This document shows, in pieces, positions 34,907 through 46,178 of a stretch of DNA of 64,000 nt. Made by a program: the position numbers and the translations under genes. A model generated the notes under the pieces. That model saw only the letters and a list, made by a program, of their open reading frames with translations. It was not told where the DNA came from and did not search any database. Within the stretch, counting starts at the first letter, position 1, and each line of letters opens with the position of its first letter. Source of the DNA: Beta vulgaris subsp. vulgaris (taxonomy: Eukaryota; Streptophyta; Magnoliopsida; Caryophyllales; Amaranthaceae); NCBI RefSeq assembly GCF_026745355.1, contig NC_079207.1:30058507-30122506 (forward strand), in the 5' to 3' direction.

Positions 34907-35880
34907 TATCATTATTATAAGAACAACAATAATAATTATAATCATAATAATAATTATTATTACTAAAAATAATTATATAACTCAAGTCATTAATTTATAA
35001 GAGCACTTATACAATGTTTCACACTTTTCCTTAAAAAAAATGTTTTACACTTGAGAAGTCGGCAGACTTAACTCTTTTTTTTCATATAAAATAAAATAAG
35101 ATTTACAAACAACTATGACTTGCGCATAAAAGAAATAAATAGCGTGCAACTTCAAATACCTAGAGAGATTTGGAATTCAGTAGGAAGAGGTGTACCGAAT
35201 CTAAATTTATAATTTGTATCTCACACTTAACTTATTTTGAAATGTAATCCGAACTTAATAGTTTCGTTGTCATGGATTTGAGCTATTATATTATATATAT
35301 TTCTTATTTTTGCGTCAATCTTATGTTCTTAACACGTTGCTTTTAATTTTCTATTATTTAATAACAACAAAATAACTTAATATAATGATAACAATGACAT
35401 TTATAATGGTAACAACAAGATTAATAATAATTATCAATATTAATAATTAATAAGTACAACAACAATAATAATAATCCTTTTGAACAAATGTACTAGTAAA
35501 TAATAATACTCCCTTTGTATTTCTTTTTTTTTTTTATCTTTCTCACTATAATCTTGACACTATTCACAATTAGAGAAAATCTTTTAGATTTTTCTCAATA
35601 TATAAGAAAAAATATAGTCATGTGGGGTCTTGTTTGATTCGTCTCAATGTGTATTTTATTAATATTCAATTAGTATGATTTTTACTAATATGTAATGAAA
35701 GATATTTAACATTAATAATGAGTTTTTAAATATAAGCATGATCTGATCTGAACTGATCTGATCTAGTCTGATCTGAACTGATCTGATCTAGTCTGATCTG
35801 ATCTGAACTTATGTTTTCTGATCTGATCTGATCTGATTAGATCTTAAAATAAGCAAAAATAAGGTGAACTGAACATAGCC
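34471..35880. mobile_element. PIF/Harbinger-type element inserted in the LTR
   Basis: Terminal inverted repeats GGCTATGTTTAGTTCACCT (left) and AGGTGAACTGAACATAGCC (right) match at 18 of 19 positions. The 3-bp target duplication TTA (34468-34470, 35881-35883) is confirmed by the sister LTR, where the empty site reads ctcacttttagtctt (about 44649). No transposase. The body holds subterminal TCTGATCTGA(ACT) repeats at both ends, a long TAA-type microsatellite and a Stowaway-like scrap near 35508. Confidence 0.9.
34727..34960. repeat. (TAA)n microsatellite
   Basis: Almost pure ATA/TAA triplets with a few GATGATGGTGAT interruptions. It creates long poly-Ile or poly-Tyr open frames on both strands, which are not genes. 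Confidence 0.95.
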
Positions 35881-36390
35881 TTAGTCTTAGGTATTTTTCT
35901 TTATTCCCCACCCGTGTTTTGCTGCGTGGCTCAATGTTTGATGATGGGTTTTTAGCCCATGATTGTTGTAGCTGTTGGTCTTTTGGACCAAGGGCTCAAA
36001 TGTTTTCCCTTTTTTTATTTTCTTTTTTAATGGGCTTCAATTTAATGTATCTTTTTAACCTCTTTTCTTTTGGTTCTTTCTTTTTTTTCTTTTAATTTTA
36101 CCTACAAATAAATCAATAAGTAATAAAATATTTGCATAATAGAATTATACTATTACTATAAATATTTAACAAGCCAAATTAACATGTATGAGATTGGTAG
36201 TAGTAGCATCAAGGAAAATAATTTATTGAATACATTTTTATTTCATATTTTAAATCAATTTTATAACATAAACCACTTAACTCTTTAAACATTAAAATAT
36301 AAGAAAAAAGTCTATATATTATAAGTCTCATAACTTATATCAAAAAGTAATATAACGAGCAAAAATCATATATAAAATATAGCCTAATCA

Positions 36391-36402
36391 ACTCCCCCAC
36401 AC
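36391..36402 (-). other. polypurine tract (Athila-like)
   Basis: The minus strand reads GTGTGGGGGAGT directly before the 3' LTR (TGATTAGGC...). Position and composition fit the plus-strand primer. Confidence 0.75.
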
Positions 36403-38404
36403 TCTAGTCCTCAAGCAAACTAAAACTATATAATAGAAGCATCTATCTGTCGATATAAATTTTAAGTTCCCAACCGATTGACTTTTCAGGTAAATTCTAG
36501 TATAAGTAGCCATAATTCATCTGAATGTTTTCACAAATACCACAATAAGATTTATAGAAACAATCTTAGTTCAAAAACATTGTTTAGACATCACAAGCAA
36601 TGAGCCAAAGACCAACCAACTCTTCAAAAAGTATCGTACTCCATGTATTAGTGTTTCCATTCACCCTTACCACAACCATATTCAAGAATTAAGTAATTGA
36701 GTAATTAACTTGATGAACCCTCACTTTAGTTGTGCAAATAAAAATAAATTATAATCACTCATGTGTTTAGGGTCGTAATAAGTATCACTCAAAACCTACA
36801 AGGTCACCTCGAAATGAAATATATCATCTTTAAATTTGCATATCGTTCAATTCTCCACCACTAAGAAGACATAGAGCGTACAAAAATCAAAAGGGCTTTA
36901 GCAAGGTTGTAATGTAAGGCTTAGGTAAAGGGTAGTATTTGGTATTTGGTGCACAAAACCTTTAAGACTAGTGTAGTACACAATCTGTAACAAGGCCAAA
37001 AGTAATGGCCACAACCAAAACTCCAACTACTCAAATGTTAGCCATATATATCTAATAATAAACTTCTCCGAACTCATTTTTATTCTCAATATCAACCTCT
37101 TCTTTCGTTTTCTTCTTTTTTTCATATTTTGTAATTTCTTTGTTCCTTCATATTGTTCATTTCATTTTGATATTTTCTTTTGAGAAGAACATAAATGGAA
37201 ACTAATAGGATCACCTACACATAGAAGTATTTTACAATCCCATTCAAATCATGTCATATATTCCACTAGCTCAGAGATTAGGTAAAACTCATGTGTTTAG
37301 GAAATAAGCTTGTAATGTGGTTTAAACAAAAGAAATAGGCTTAAGGCTCAGAGGGGCTTTAGAAAGGGATATGATAATGTAGGTGGCTTCAGTTAAATGT
37401 AGTTCTACAAAAACGAACGCCTTAATCATTTTTATGCATGCTCATGCTTCAATCTCAAAGAAACCAATGCAAATTCAAGAATTTATACTTCACCAAGAAA
37501 TAACACACACTCTCAAAAAAATAAAGACTAATACATATGTTTTAGTCTACTAAAAGGCTCAAAAGTCTCATAATAGTTATAGATGTCCACCAAGTAAATC
37601 ACAATCAAATCTTAAATAACTAGTCTTACCACTTGCTAAACACTTACACAATTATGCTATGCCATTCTCCGAATCAGTTAACATTAAAACCCATTAGCTT
37701 GCAACAAAACTAGTAATACTTTTGTTTAAAAAAATTCAATTTCAAAAGCTGTTATTTTCTTTTCAGTCAAATTAAGCTACCGGAATTTTCCTCCAAATCA
37801 ATATCAGACATGAAAATTATAAATTTCTGCACAAATTTTGGCAGCATCTTCCCTAAAATATGGCACACGTTCCTTCACACAAATTAATTCCAACATCACA
37901 ACAATACACCAAATCCAACAATTCACAATAATTCAAGGCTTAAGCCTCTCCCCCACACTTATTATAAACATTGGTCCTCAATGTTTGAATATACTCAAAC
38001 TATATGAGAAATGGGAGATTGTAGCAATAACCATGACAATATAAAAGACTTAGAGAGAAACAACCTGGACTGTAAGATGACTTCTCTCGTGCAATGCAGT
38101 AAGAGAGCGGTAGCGAGCTAGCTACTCTTGTGATAATGGTGATACAGTAGCCCAACACAGCAGCAACACATAGTAGAAGGAGTGCAGGACAACAATAGCC
38201 AACACTATGCATAAGAGACTCATCGTAGTTATCGCACAACCTAATTATCAATTATTATTCTCTGGTACCTGCAAAAGAAAAACAAAAAGAACAAGCATAA
38301 AGAGAACTAAATGAGAAAATTTAAATACACAATTAAAAGTGCTTGGGTTGCCTCCCAAGTAGGGCTTGTTTAGAGTCTATAGCTTGACTTCCATCCAGTT
38401 TCGT
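36403..38404 (-). other. internal region without ORF (Athila-like)
   Basis: Two kilobases where pol would be expected. Both strands are full of stops. At about 38338-38365 the minus strand holds CTTGGGAGGCAACCCAAGC, a phrase common in related plant elements after the coding part. Otherwise nothing recognised. Confidence 0.5.
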
Positions 38405-38612
38405 TTAACCATGATCAATCGAGGAGTTAGTCACTCCTTTAGTGGATGTCTTAGTTATCAGAGGAGACTTACCTTTATTTTTGAATTCACCCTTTTTCCT
38501 CCATGAACAACATTCCTTGATTGGAGGAAAAACTTTTCTTACCTTTTCGTTCTTAAGCTTAGGAGGAGTACTAGTTTTACTCAAACACACTTCAAGTAGA
38601 GCATTAGTAGCA

Positions 38613-39273
38613 TCAGTTACATGTTTTTTTCTTGGTCATGTCTTCAATTATATCAACTTGACAAACAATATCACGTTGTGAATTTTTTTTAGAAGAAATG
38701 AATATATTGAAGTGAACTTTCTCTTCACCAATTTCAAACGTTAAAATACCATTCTTAACATCTATAATAGCTCCAGCAGTAGCCAAGAAGGATCTACCTA
38801 AAATAATAGGTACCTCTATATCCTCATCCATATCAAGAATAATGAAATCAATAGGAATAATAAATCTATCGACTTTAATTAGCACATTTTCTAGTATTCC
38901 TATTGGATATTTGATAGATCTATCGGCAAGTTGCAAAGATACAGTAGTAGATTTGATATTATGCAATCCTAACTTCTTACAAATAGATAAAGGCATAAGA
39001 GAGACACTTGCACCTAAACCACACAAGGCTTTAGAAAATTTAATATCACCTATAGTGCAAGAAATGGAAAAACTTCCCGGGTCTTTCAGTTTAGGGGGAA
39101 GTTTTTTCTGAATCACAACATACACTACATTCCTCACTCAAAGCAATGGTTTCATATATTTCCAACTTCTTCTTTTTAGACATAATTTCCTTAAGAAACT
39201 TAGAGTAAGAAGGAATTTGAATTAAAGCATCGATAAAAGGAACATTAATATGTAATTGCTTAAACATTTTCAA
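38613..39273 (-). pseudogene. Athila-type protease, active-site Asp lost
   Basis: The frame carries KLPPKLKDPGSFSISCTIG, then ALCGLGASVSLMPLSICKKL, and a terminal IILGRSFLATAGAIIDV. In the family the centre reads CDLGAS; here it is CGLGAS, so the catalytic Asp is replaced by Gly. An upstream piece in another frame (39091-39273, FKQLHINVPFIDALIQIPSY) is the usual lead-in and is split off by a stop or frameshift. Confidence 0.85.
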
Positions 39274-39279
39274 GAATTT

Positions 39280-39912
39280 CTAAAATTCACTATCTAATTT
39301 AGTTTGTTTAAATCTTTGTGGAAAAGGAATAGGGGGAACATAAGGTCTCACTGGGGGAGGAGGTGTTGATTCAGGTTCTTTTTCAGCTTCATAATTCTCC
39401 TTCTCTTTTTCACTTTCATTGGCGACCTCATTTTCTTTAATCGTACTTTTTATGTTACTTAACTCACCATTTCGAAGAGTGATAACATTGCAGTGCTCTT
39501 TAGGATTAACTTCAGTTTTAATAGGCAAAGCTTCTTGACTTCTAGAATTGATGGCATTAGCTAACTGTCCAAGTTGAAGTTCTATATCTCTATTAGAAAT
39601 AGCAATCTGATCAACTTTAGTTTCCAACTTTTCAATTCTTTCAGAAGTAGCATTAGCCATTTTTTCAATAGCCAACTCCCATGCTGGTCTAATTTCTTGT
39701 TGATTGTGTCTTTGGTGGAACCCAGGTGGATGTTGTGAATTAACGTTATTTTGTTGTCCAGGATTCCTCCAAGAGAAATTAGGATGGTTTCTCCAGCCTA
39801 GATTATAAGTATTTGAATAGGGATCATTTTGTGGGTGCTTATTAAAATTAGAAACATATTGAGCTTGTCCCACATTAATGCATTCATTGGTCAAATGAGC
39901 ACCTCCAAACAA
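39280..39912 (-). pseudogene. gag zinc region and C-terminal part (Athila-like)
   Basis: Starts GGAHLTNECIN (half of the zinc motif; the first Cys pair lies across a small frame break near 39915). Then NLGWRNHPNFSWRNPGQQ, a Gln/Asn-rich part, the coiled-coil-like ERIEKLETKVDQIAISNRD, and a Pro-rich end before the protease lead-in. Separated from the gag core by the CACTA element. Confidence 0.8.
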
Positions 39913-40901
39913 ATTACATTACATGGCATAATAGTAGACATATAATTGACATGACTCATTTTCGTAAACAAATTAACTAAGTTGTTAACTTTTGCATTTA
40001 ACATGTTAATTCCTTCCACTAGTAGAATAATTGCTTATTGCTGCGGTGGTATTGCTGCAGTTTTAACCATACGCAACAGTATCACGTAAAAAGAAAAGAT
40101 AAAATATAAAATAAAGATATTGCTGCGATTTTGACCTAAAACCGCAACAATATGGTGTCAACAGGAATTTTTTTGAAAAAAGTTGACTATTTAACCAGAC
40201 ATATTGTTACGGTTTTTATCAAGAACCGCAACAATATATTTAAATAATAATAAAAACAATATTTTAATATATTGTTGCGGTTCTTGACAAAAACCGCAGC
40301 AATATCATTTAAAAATATTTTAAAATAAAATAAAAGGTGTGCTAGTTAGGGTTAACCCCATTTCATCTCTCCTATTCAGCGTCCCTTTCCTCACTTCTCT
40401 GCCTTCTCTTTCCTCTCATTTAGGGTTTTTTCCCCATTTCATCTCTCCACTTCAGCGCCTCTTTCTCACTCCTCTGCCTTCTATTTCCTCTCACTTCTCT
40501 ACTTCTCTGGTCTTACCCTCTCTAGATCTCCTTCCTCCTTCTCTTCACCCAACCGGTCTTCCTCCTCTCTATCTCTGCTGCGCTTCCTCCCTCCTCACCC
40601 ACCGGCCTTCCTCCTCTCTATCTCTCCAGATCTCCTCGTCGCATCACCGGCACTTCCTCCCTCACGCCATAAACACTCGTCTTCGTCGCCATCATCTTGG
40701 AGGTGGGTTTGAAGGTGCGCACATTTTGCATTGAATTTCATGGATAAAGCTTCAAACTTTTAAGGATTTTCGAGGAGGTTAAGGTATTTTCTGGGATTTC
40801 ATTCAGTTTTGGAAGAACATCTCATCCTCGCGTCCCCATCAACACTCGTCCGTTCGCTGTGGTTCGTAAGCTCGTGGCTCCGGTCTCCGCTTGTGGGTCG
40901 C

Positions 40902-41410
40902 CACTATACAAAAAAAAGCTTATATAGCGACGGATTTTTGGAGACGGATATATATCCGTTTCTAATTTAGAGACGGAATATTGATAATTCGTCTCTAAAT
41001 TTATTTAGAAATTAGAGACGGATTTTTAAATCCGTCTCTAACTTTAGGAACGGATTTTAAAAATCCGTCTCTAAAGTTAGAGACGGATTTAAAAATCCGT
41101 CTCTAAAGTTAGAGACGGATTTAAAAATCCGTCTCTAAAGTTAGAGACGGATTTAAAAAATCCGTCTCTAAATTTACATATGAATATTTTATTGCACGTA
41201 TTTAATTTAGAGACGGATTTTCAAAATCCGTCTCTAAATTCAAATATGAATATTTTATTGCGCTTCTTTAATTTAGGGACGGATTTTAAAAATCCGTCTC
41301 TAAGTTAGAGACGGATTAGAGACGGATTTTAGAAATCCGTCTCTAATTTAGGGACGGATTTGAAAATCTGTCTCTAAATTAGGGACGGATTTTTGAATCC
41401 GTCTCTAATA
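40902..41410. repeat. palindromic GAGACGGATTT / AAATCCGTCTC array
   Basis: About 30-bp units of the form gagacggatttaaaaatccg + tctctaaagtta repeat in tandem; each unit is itself an inverted repeat. It begins CACTATACAAAAAAAAGC at 40902, which resembles another CACTA terminus, but no right end was seen, so it could be half of a second, older CACTA element. Confidence 0.75.
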
Positions 41411-41665
41411 TTTCTTCTACATATTACCAATATTATGTAGAGAAGTATACAAGTTGTATTTGGTGTAGTTGGTTGGAGCTTCTTCTCTAAGTCACACATA
41501 CTTGAGTTTAGGATTTTTTGATTTTCAATAGTTTATGTAGCTCAACAGTTTAATATTGGGAAGACTAGGCTGAAAACATGGTGCTTTTATAATAGGATTT
41601 TTTTATTTTCAAATTTAATTGCAAAATACAAAAAAAAAATTTTTTTTTTTTACCTACCCTTGTCC

Positions 41666-41928
41666 TAGAGGTGATCATTTTGGCCCGGCCCGCCCGTATT
41701 ATTTTTGGCTTTGGGCGGGCTTTGGGCAAGCCAAAAACGACTTTTTAGTCTATTTTTGGCCCGACCCGTTTTGGCCCGCAAAAGCCCGCTAATTTAGGCC
41801 CGAAATAGCGGGCTTTGGACACAAAAATTCGGCCCGAATTTAGGCCCGGCCCGGCCCGACCCGACCAATGGGCAATTTTTTTTGGCCGCGGCCCGGCTCG
41901 AACCCGGCCCGGCCCATGATCACCTCTA
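41666..41928. mobile_element. hAT-type MITE rich in GGCCCG
   Basis: Inverted ends TAGAGGTGATCAT and ATGATCACCTCTA (13 bp) enclose a body of GGCCCG/CGGGCC words. The 8-bp flanks ccttgtcc (41658-41665) and acctgtcc (41929-41936) agree at 6 of 8 bases, a decayed hAT target duplication. It lies inside the CACTA element. Confidence 0.8.
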
Positions 41929-42234
41929 ACCTGTCCTATTGTTGCGGTTTTTGGTAAAAACCGCAACAGTATGTTTTTTATTTATTATAAAATAGAGTAT
42001 ATTGCCGCGGTTTGCTTTAACTATCGCAGCAATATACTGAATTTTTGTAATATAAAATAAATATATTGATGTTGTTTTCGCTAGAAACCGCAGAAATAAG
42101 TTAATATATTGATGCCTTGAAAAACCGCAACAATATATTAATTACCTATTGTTGCCCCCTTAATTGCTGCGCGGTCAAAATCGCCGCAATATGCCACTTA
42201 TTGACCGCAACAATAAGCATTTATTCTACTAGTG

Positions 42235-43016
42235 TTCTACTTCATACATACCAGCAACATTCTTTGGTTTACCCATTATTGCACCTCCGGGGGCCGTATC
42301 TATAGTTATTCTAACACATTCATTAAGACCGTTATAAAAAGTTTGCACTAGCAACCAATCAGGAACACCATGATGAGGACATTTACGTTGTAAATCTTTA
42401 AACCTTTCCCATGCTTCATATAAAGACTCCCCATCATACCGAGCAAAACTAGTTATATCGTTTCTAAACCTAGCAGTTTTTCCAGGAGGGAAATATCTTT
42501 TAAGAAAAGCTTGAGATAATGTAGCCCATGGTGTAAATGAACTAGATGGATTAGACTTTAACCATATTTTAGCTTTATCTTTAAGTGAAAACGGAAATAA
42601 ACCAAGTCGAATAACATCGTCAGTCACTCCATTTAACTTAACAGTATCACATTTTTCAAGAAAAGTGGTTATATGTTCATTAGGGTCTTCATTATCTAGG
42701 CCACTAAATTGTTCTTATTGAATTATTTGAATTAAAGCATGGCGAAGTCCAAAATTATTAGCAACAGAAATAGTAGGCCTTACGATACTTCAAGGTGCAC
42801 CACTAACATTCGGTATGTCAAAATCACGTAAGGGCTTTTCGTTGTTGTCATCCCCATCTCTACTGGTTTATTGCGAGATTCTTCAGAGAAGATGCACTCC
42901 AAATCAAAATATGGCAGCTTTTGTATTTGCTCAAATCTCTTATGTTTCCTTAGTGCACGAGCTGTTCTTTCAATCTCAGGATCAAAAGAAATCAAAGAAC
43001 AGTTAGTACGTGGCAT
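42235..43016 (-). pseudogene. gag N-terminal and core (Athila-like)
   Basis: Minus-strand ATG at 43016 opens MPRTNCSLISFDPEIERTAR, the typical Athila start. After a frameshift the core follows at 42627: IRLGLFPFSLKDKAKIWLKS, AFLKRYFPPGKTARFRND, FKDLQRKCPHHGVPDWLL and TIDTAPGGAIMGK. It is cut at 42237 by the CACTA insertion and resumes at 40013. Confidence 0.85.
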
Positions 43017-43172
43017 ACACTAATAAATATCAGAAATTTTGAACTTAACTTAATAATTTTATGGAGCAAAAGCAGCTTCTACACTAAATAGCTAAGAACT
43101 AGTGAGTACGGGAAGAAACTAATTATTAAAAAATTTAGTACTGATAATTAAAGAACGCAAAAATATCACTAA

Positions 43173-43506
43173 GGATCTGTTCTCCCCAGCTTATTTTCAG
43201 TTCAGTTCAGTTCAGTTCAATTCAGTTCAGTTCAGTTCAATTCAGTTCAGTTCAGTTCAATTCAGTTCAGTTCAGTTCAATTCAGTTCAGTTCAATTCAG
43301 TTCAGTTCAGTTCAGTTCAGCTCTAGACAATACTTTTACTCTCACATATCACTATTCATTTCAGTTCAGTTCAATTCAGTTCAGTTCAGTTCAGTTCAGA
43401 TCAGTTCAGTTCAGATCAGTTCAGTTCAGTTCAATTCAGTTCAGTTCAATTCAGTTTAGTTCAGTTCAATTCAGTTCAGCTGTTTTATGCCGAAGAGAAC
43501 AGGCCC
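43173..43506. mobile_element. Harbinger-like MITE made of (TTCAG)n
   Basis: Ends GGATCTGTTCTC and GAGAACAGGCCC are imperfect inverted repeats, flanked by TAA on both sides (43170-43172, 43507-43509), which suits PIF/Harbinger. The body is almost wholly (TTCAG)n with occasional TTCAA units. It sits between PBS and gag of the Athila-like element. Confidence 0.7.
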
Positions 43507-43611
43507 TAATAAAACGCTTATGAAGGGAAAAAAGAAAATTATATTGAAAAATAAAACAAGTGCTAACAAAAAATAAAGTATAATATAATATTAAGATATT
43601 GAACTATTACC

Positions 43612-43635
43612 TCCCCGGTAACGGCGCCAAAAACT
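43612..43635 (-). other. primer binding site (Athila-like)
   Basis: The minus strand reads TTTTTGGCGCCGTTACCGGG shortly after the LTR end ...TTGACCA. This is the standard primer site of Athila/Tat elements. Confidence 0.85.
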
Positions 43636-45162
43636 TGGTCAATCCTAAAAGTACCTTAAAATACCGCAAGTACTGGTCAATTAAAGTAAATATAGGGTAA
43701 GTAAGATATCGTTTCCCACAAGGAGGTATAATCAACTACCAAATTAAGAGACACTAATATTATCTTGACGATCCGAAAATAGTGATTGGTGGTGATAAAC
43801 TAGACTAATAAAATAACAACTATACTAATCCTAACTCTAAAGACGTCAAACAATAGGTATAAATAAAGTATACGAAATGATTCTACGACTTAGATTTCGC
43901 CAATTACCTTCTAGAATGAAATTAAACTAGTTGTTGGATTAAAAGCTATTGTATTGCAATGATCCAACTTCCTATGATATATTATCTCCTCTTCCAAGGT
44001 AGAAAACGTGTATTTATACTAATCTTAAGCCTACTTTCGTGGTCATAACAATTAATATAAACCCATTACAAACAAGAAATTCATGTAAAAGACCACCCCA
44101 AGTATATAACTATTCCTAAAATTATACTACTTGACGTTTAATAATCCCACGAACTAATATTGAACTTTCACTTCCGCTAATAATCCAATATCTTAGACGT
44201 ATAATCAACCGGCCAAATCAATTATATGAAATCAAACCAAGATTATCAAATTGCAATAAAAATAAATCAATCCAAACAACTTAGTTCAACTCATTGACAG
44301 AAAAATAAAAAACTACATCGAGTCCTAGAACATAGAAATTTAGCTAGAGACATACCAACTAAATCAACCCAACTAATTGAGAATAATAATATGAAATTGA
44401 ACATAATAATTAATAAAATTAAATAACATAAACTAAGAGAGGAAAGAGATAAACTCCAGATTCGTATGAAGATAGAATCAGATGAGACGATGCTTCGTCT
44501 TCTTCCTCGTGTCGTCTGTTGTTCGTCCCCTTTTCTGTTCTGTCGCTGCCGTGAGAGTTCTGTCTTTGTTTCTTCGTCATTTTTGCTGCATAGCTGATAT
44601 GAGACTTCCGTCTCTTTTTCCTCTGTTAACGTCCTCAATGCTGCCTGCCTCACTTTTAGTCTTAGGTAATTTTCTTTATTCCTCATCCGTGTTTTGCTGC
44701 GTGGCTCAATGTTTGATGATGGGTTTTTTGCCCATGATTGTTGTAGCTGTTGGTCTTTTTGACGAAGGGAAGAAATGTTTTCCCTTTTTTTTCTTTTCTT
44801 CTTTAATGGGCTTCAATCTAATGTATCTTTTTAACCTCCTTTCTTTTGCTTCTTTCTTTTCTTTCTTCTAATTTTACCTACCAATAAATCAATAAGTAAT
44901 AAAATATTTGCATAATAGAATTGTAATACTACTATAAATATTTAACAAACCAACTTAACATATTTTAGATTGGTAGTAGTAGCATTAAGGAAAATATTTT
45001 TTTGAACACATTTTTTTCATATTTTAAATCAACTTTATAACATAAGCAACTTACCTCTTTAAACATTAAAATATGAGAAAAAAAAGTCTATTATAAGTCT
45101 CATAAATTATACCAAAGAGTAATATAATGAGCAAAAATCATATATAAAATATAGCCTTATCA
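43636..45162 (-). repeat. 5' LTR of the Athila-like element (full length)
   Basis: Plus-strand TGGTCAATCC to ...GCCTTATCA, 1527 bp. A minus-strand TATA box AGTATAAATA lies at 44011-44020, in the part absent from the other LTR. It keeps the empty site of the Harbinger insertion found in its partner. The ORFs inside it (44291-44871) are not genes. Confidence 0.88.
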
Positions 45163-45981
45163 ATTGTAGAGGAAGTTACAATTTTTTTCCATTTTTTTCA
45201 AAAAATAATCTCTTTATTAGTTTCTTGATTGAAAGAGAGTTCTTCGACTGTTAATTATGGTGTAGTGCAAATTCTATGAGTTTTTAAGCACGTAATTGGT
45301 TGATTAGTAACCAAACAAGTACCTAACAAAGGATATGAAGCTATTAATTTCTAACCAAGGATTAATAATGACTAGGGTTTGCATTCACTGCCTAAACTTT
45401 GGATTCACTCCAAAAACGTTAATTCACATGACAATAGGTTCAACTCAAACATCAACTTTCTCCAATTAATGATTTATATACATTAACATAGATATTGTGA
45501 AATAATTAACTTAAATAAGTTTATTATAATAAGTATTAACACACTATGCTCAAATATATTTAGATTAAATTTTGTGTTGTTCGACCTGTTCCCTAATAGG
45601 AGTAGGTTTACTTGTGCACCAATTTTCCCCGTGGCATTGAAATAATCAAACAGCGGGGTTATCACTTTGAACGAACTTTTTTTTTTTTTTTTTGAATAGT
45701 TGAACGAACTTAATGGTTTGACAAAATTGGTGTTTAACCATCTAAATAAAAGACATAAACATCGGAAACGCTTTAGTTTTATCAAGAATTTTCAGTAAAT
45801 AAATATATCGGCACGAGAAAAATCATTTACTATGATTGAGAAATAGCGAACATCACATTACGAAGTTAAGCTTTGGAAGATAATCATATTTGTAGTACAA
45901 CATATCCTAAGATAACTAGAAGAAGAAAAAGTATATCCTAAACCAAATAGGTTTACAAGTAAATCTCATCTTTTATCTCAA

Positions 45982-46018
<37 letters not shown>

Positions 46019-46178
46019 TTCAGCGATGTCTCTTGTTCTCTCTACATTATTTCATTAAATAAATTAGATATCGAAACCCTACGCAAAAGTTCGCGAAACA
46101 AAGCGAGGACAAAATCGTTGGTTGGGCAAGTTTTCAGTGTCTCATCAATCATAATCAGGATTAGATTGATTGTTCAAA
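45163..46178 (+). promoter_or_regulatory. upstream region of CYP59-like gene
   Basis: About 1 kb of AT-rich sequence with a (TA)n run at 45984-46015. A leader follows. No ORF with family resemblance. A clear TATA box cannot be separated from the TA repeat. Confidence 0.4.

Larger units (their letters stand above)
33932..36390 (-). repeat. 3' LTR of the Athila-like element, truncated, with Harbinger insertion
   Basis: From ctattcctaaaatta to ...agcctaatca it matches 44110-45162 of the other LTR. About 474 bp present at 43636-44109 are missing on the left. It is interrupted by a 1410-bp element at 34471-35880. Because the outer end is gone, no target duplication can be checked. Confidence 0.88.
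40017..42234. mobile_element. CACTA element inserted in gag
   Basis: Left end CACTAGTAGAATAATTGCTT and right end AAGCATTTATTCTACTAGTG are inverted repeats of about 31 bp. The 3-bp duplication TTC flanks both (40014-40016, 42235-42237), and gag sequence continues on both sides. Subterminal repeats of the type ttgttgcggtttt, in both orientations, fill 40030-40300 and 41935-42220, as expected for CACTA elements. There is no transposase, so it is non-autonomous. The 40337-40735 part is TC-rich with an open frame but no recognisable protein. Confidence 0.9.
33932..45162 (-). mobile_element. Athila-like gypsy element with gag and protease only
   Basis: Minus-strand order: LTR (45162-43636), PBS, gag start at 43016, gag core, gag zinc region, protease, about 2 kb without ORF, purine tract, second LTR (36390-33932, outer end missing). 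RT, RNase H and integrase are absent, and nothing in 36403-38400 resembles them. Such gag-only elements depend on enzymes from relatives. Three other mobile elements sit inside, one of them carrying a fourth. Confidence 0.85.

Noticed and set aside
34688..35000. Open frames of poly-Ile and poly-Tyr
   Set aside because: Produced by the TAA microsatellite on both strands; no gene.
40339..40734. 131-codon open frame in the CACTA element
   Set aside because: Leu/Ser/Pro-rich translation of TC-rich DNA; nothing conserved.
40902..41410. CRISPR-like array of 30-bp repeats
   Set aside because: Units are directly adjacent without unique spacers and are palindromic; plant transposon repeat.
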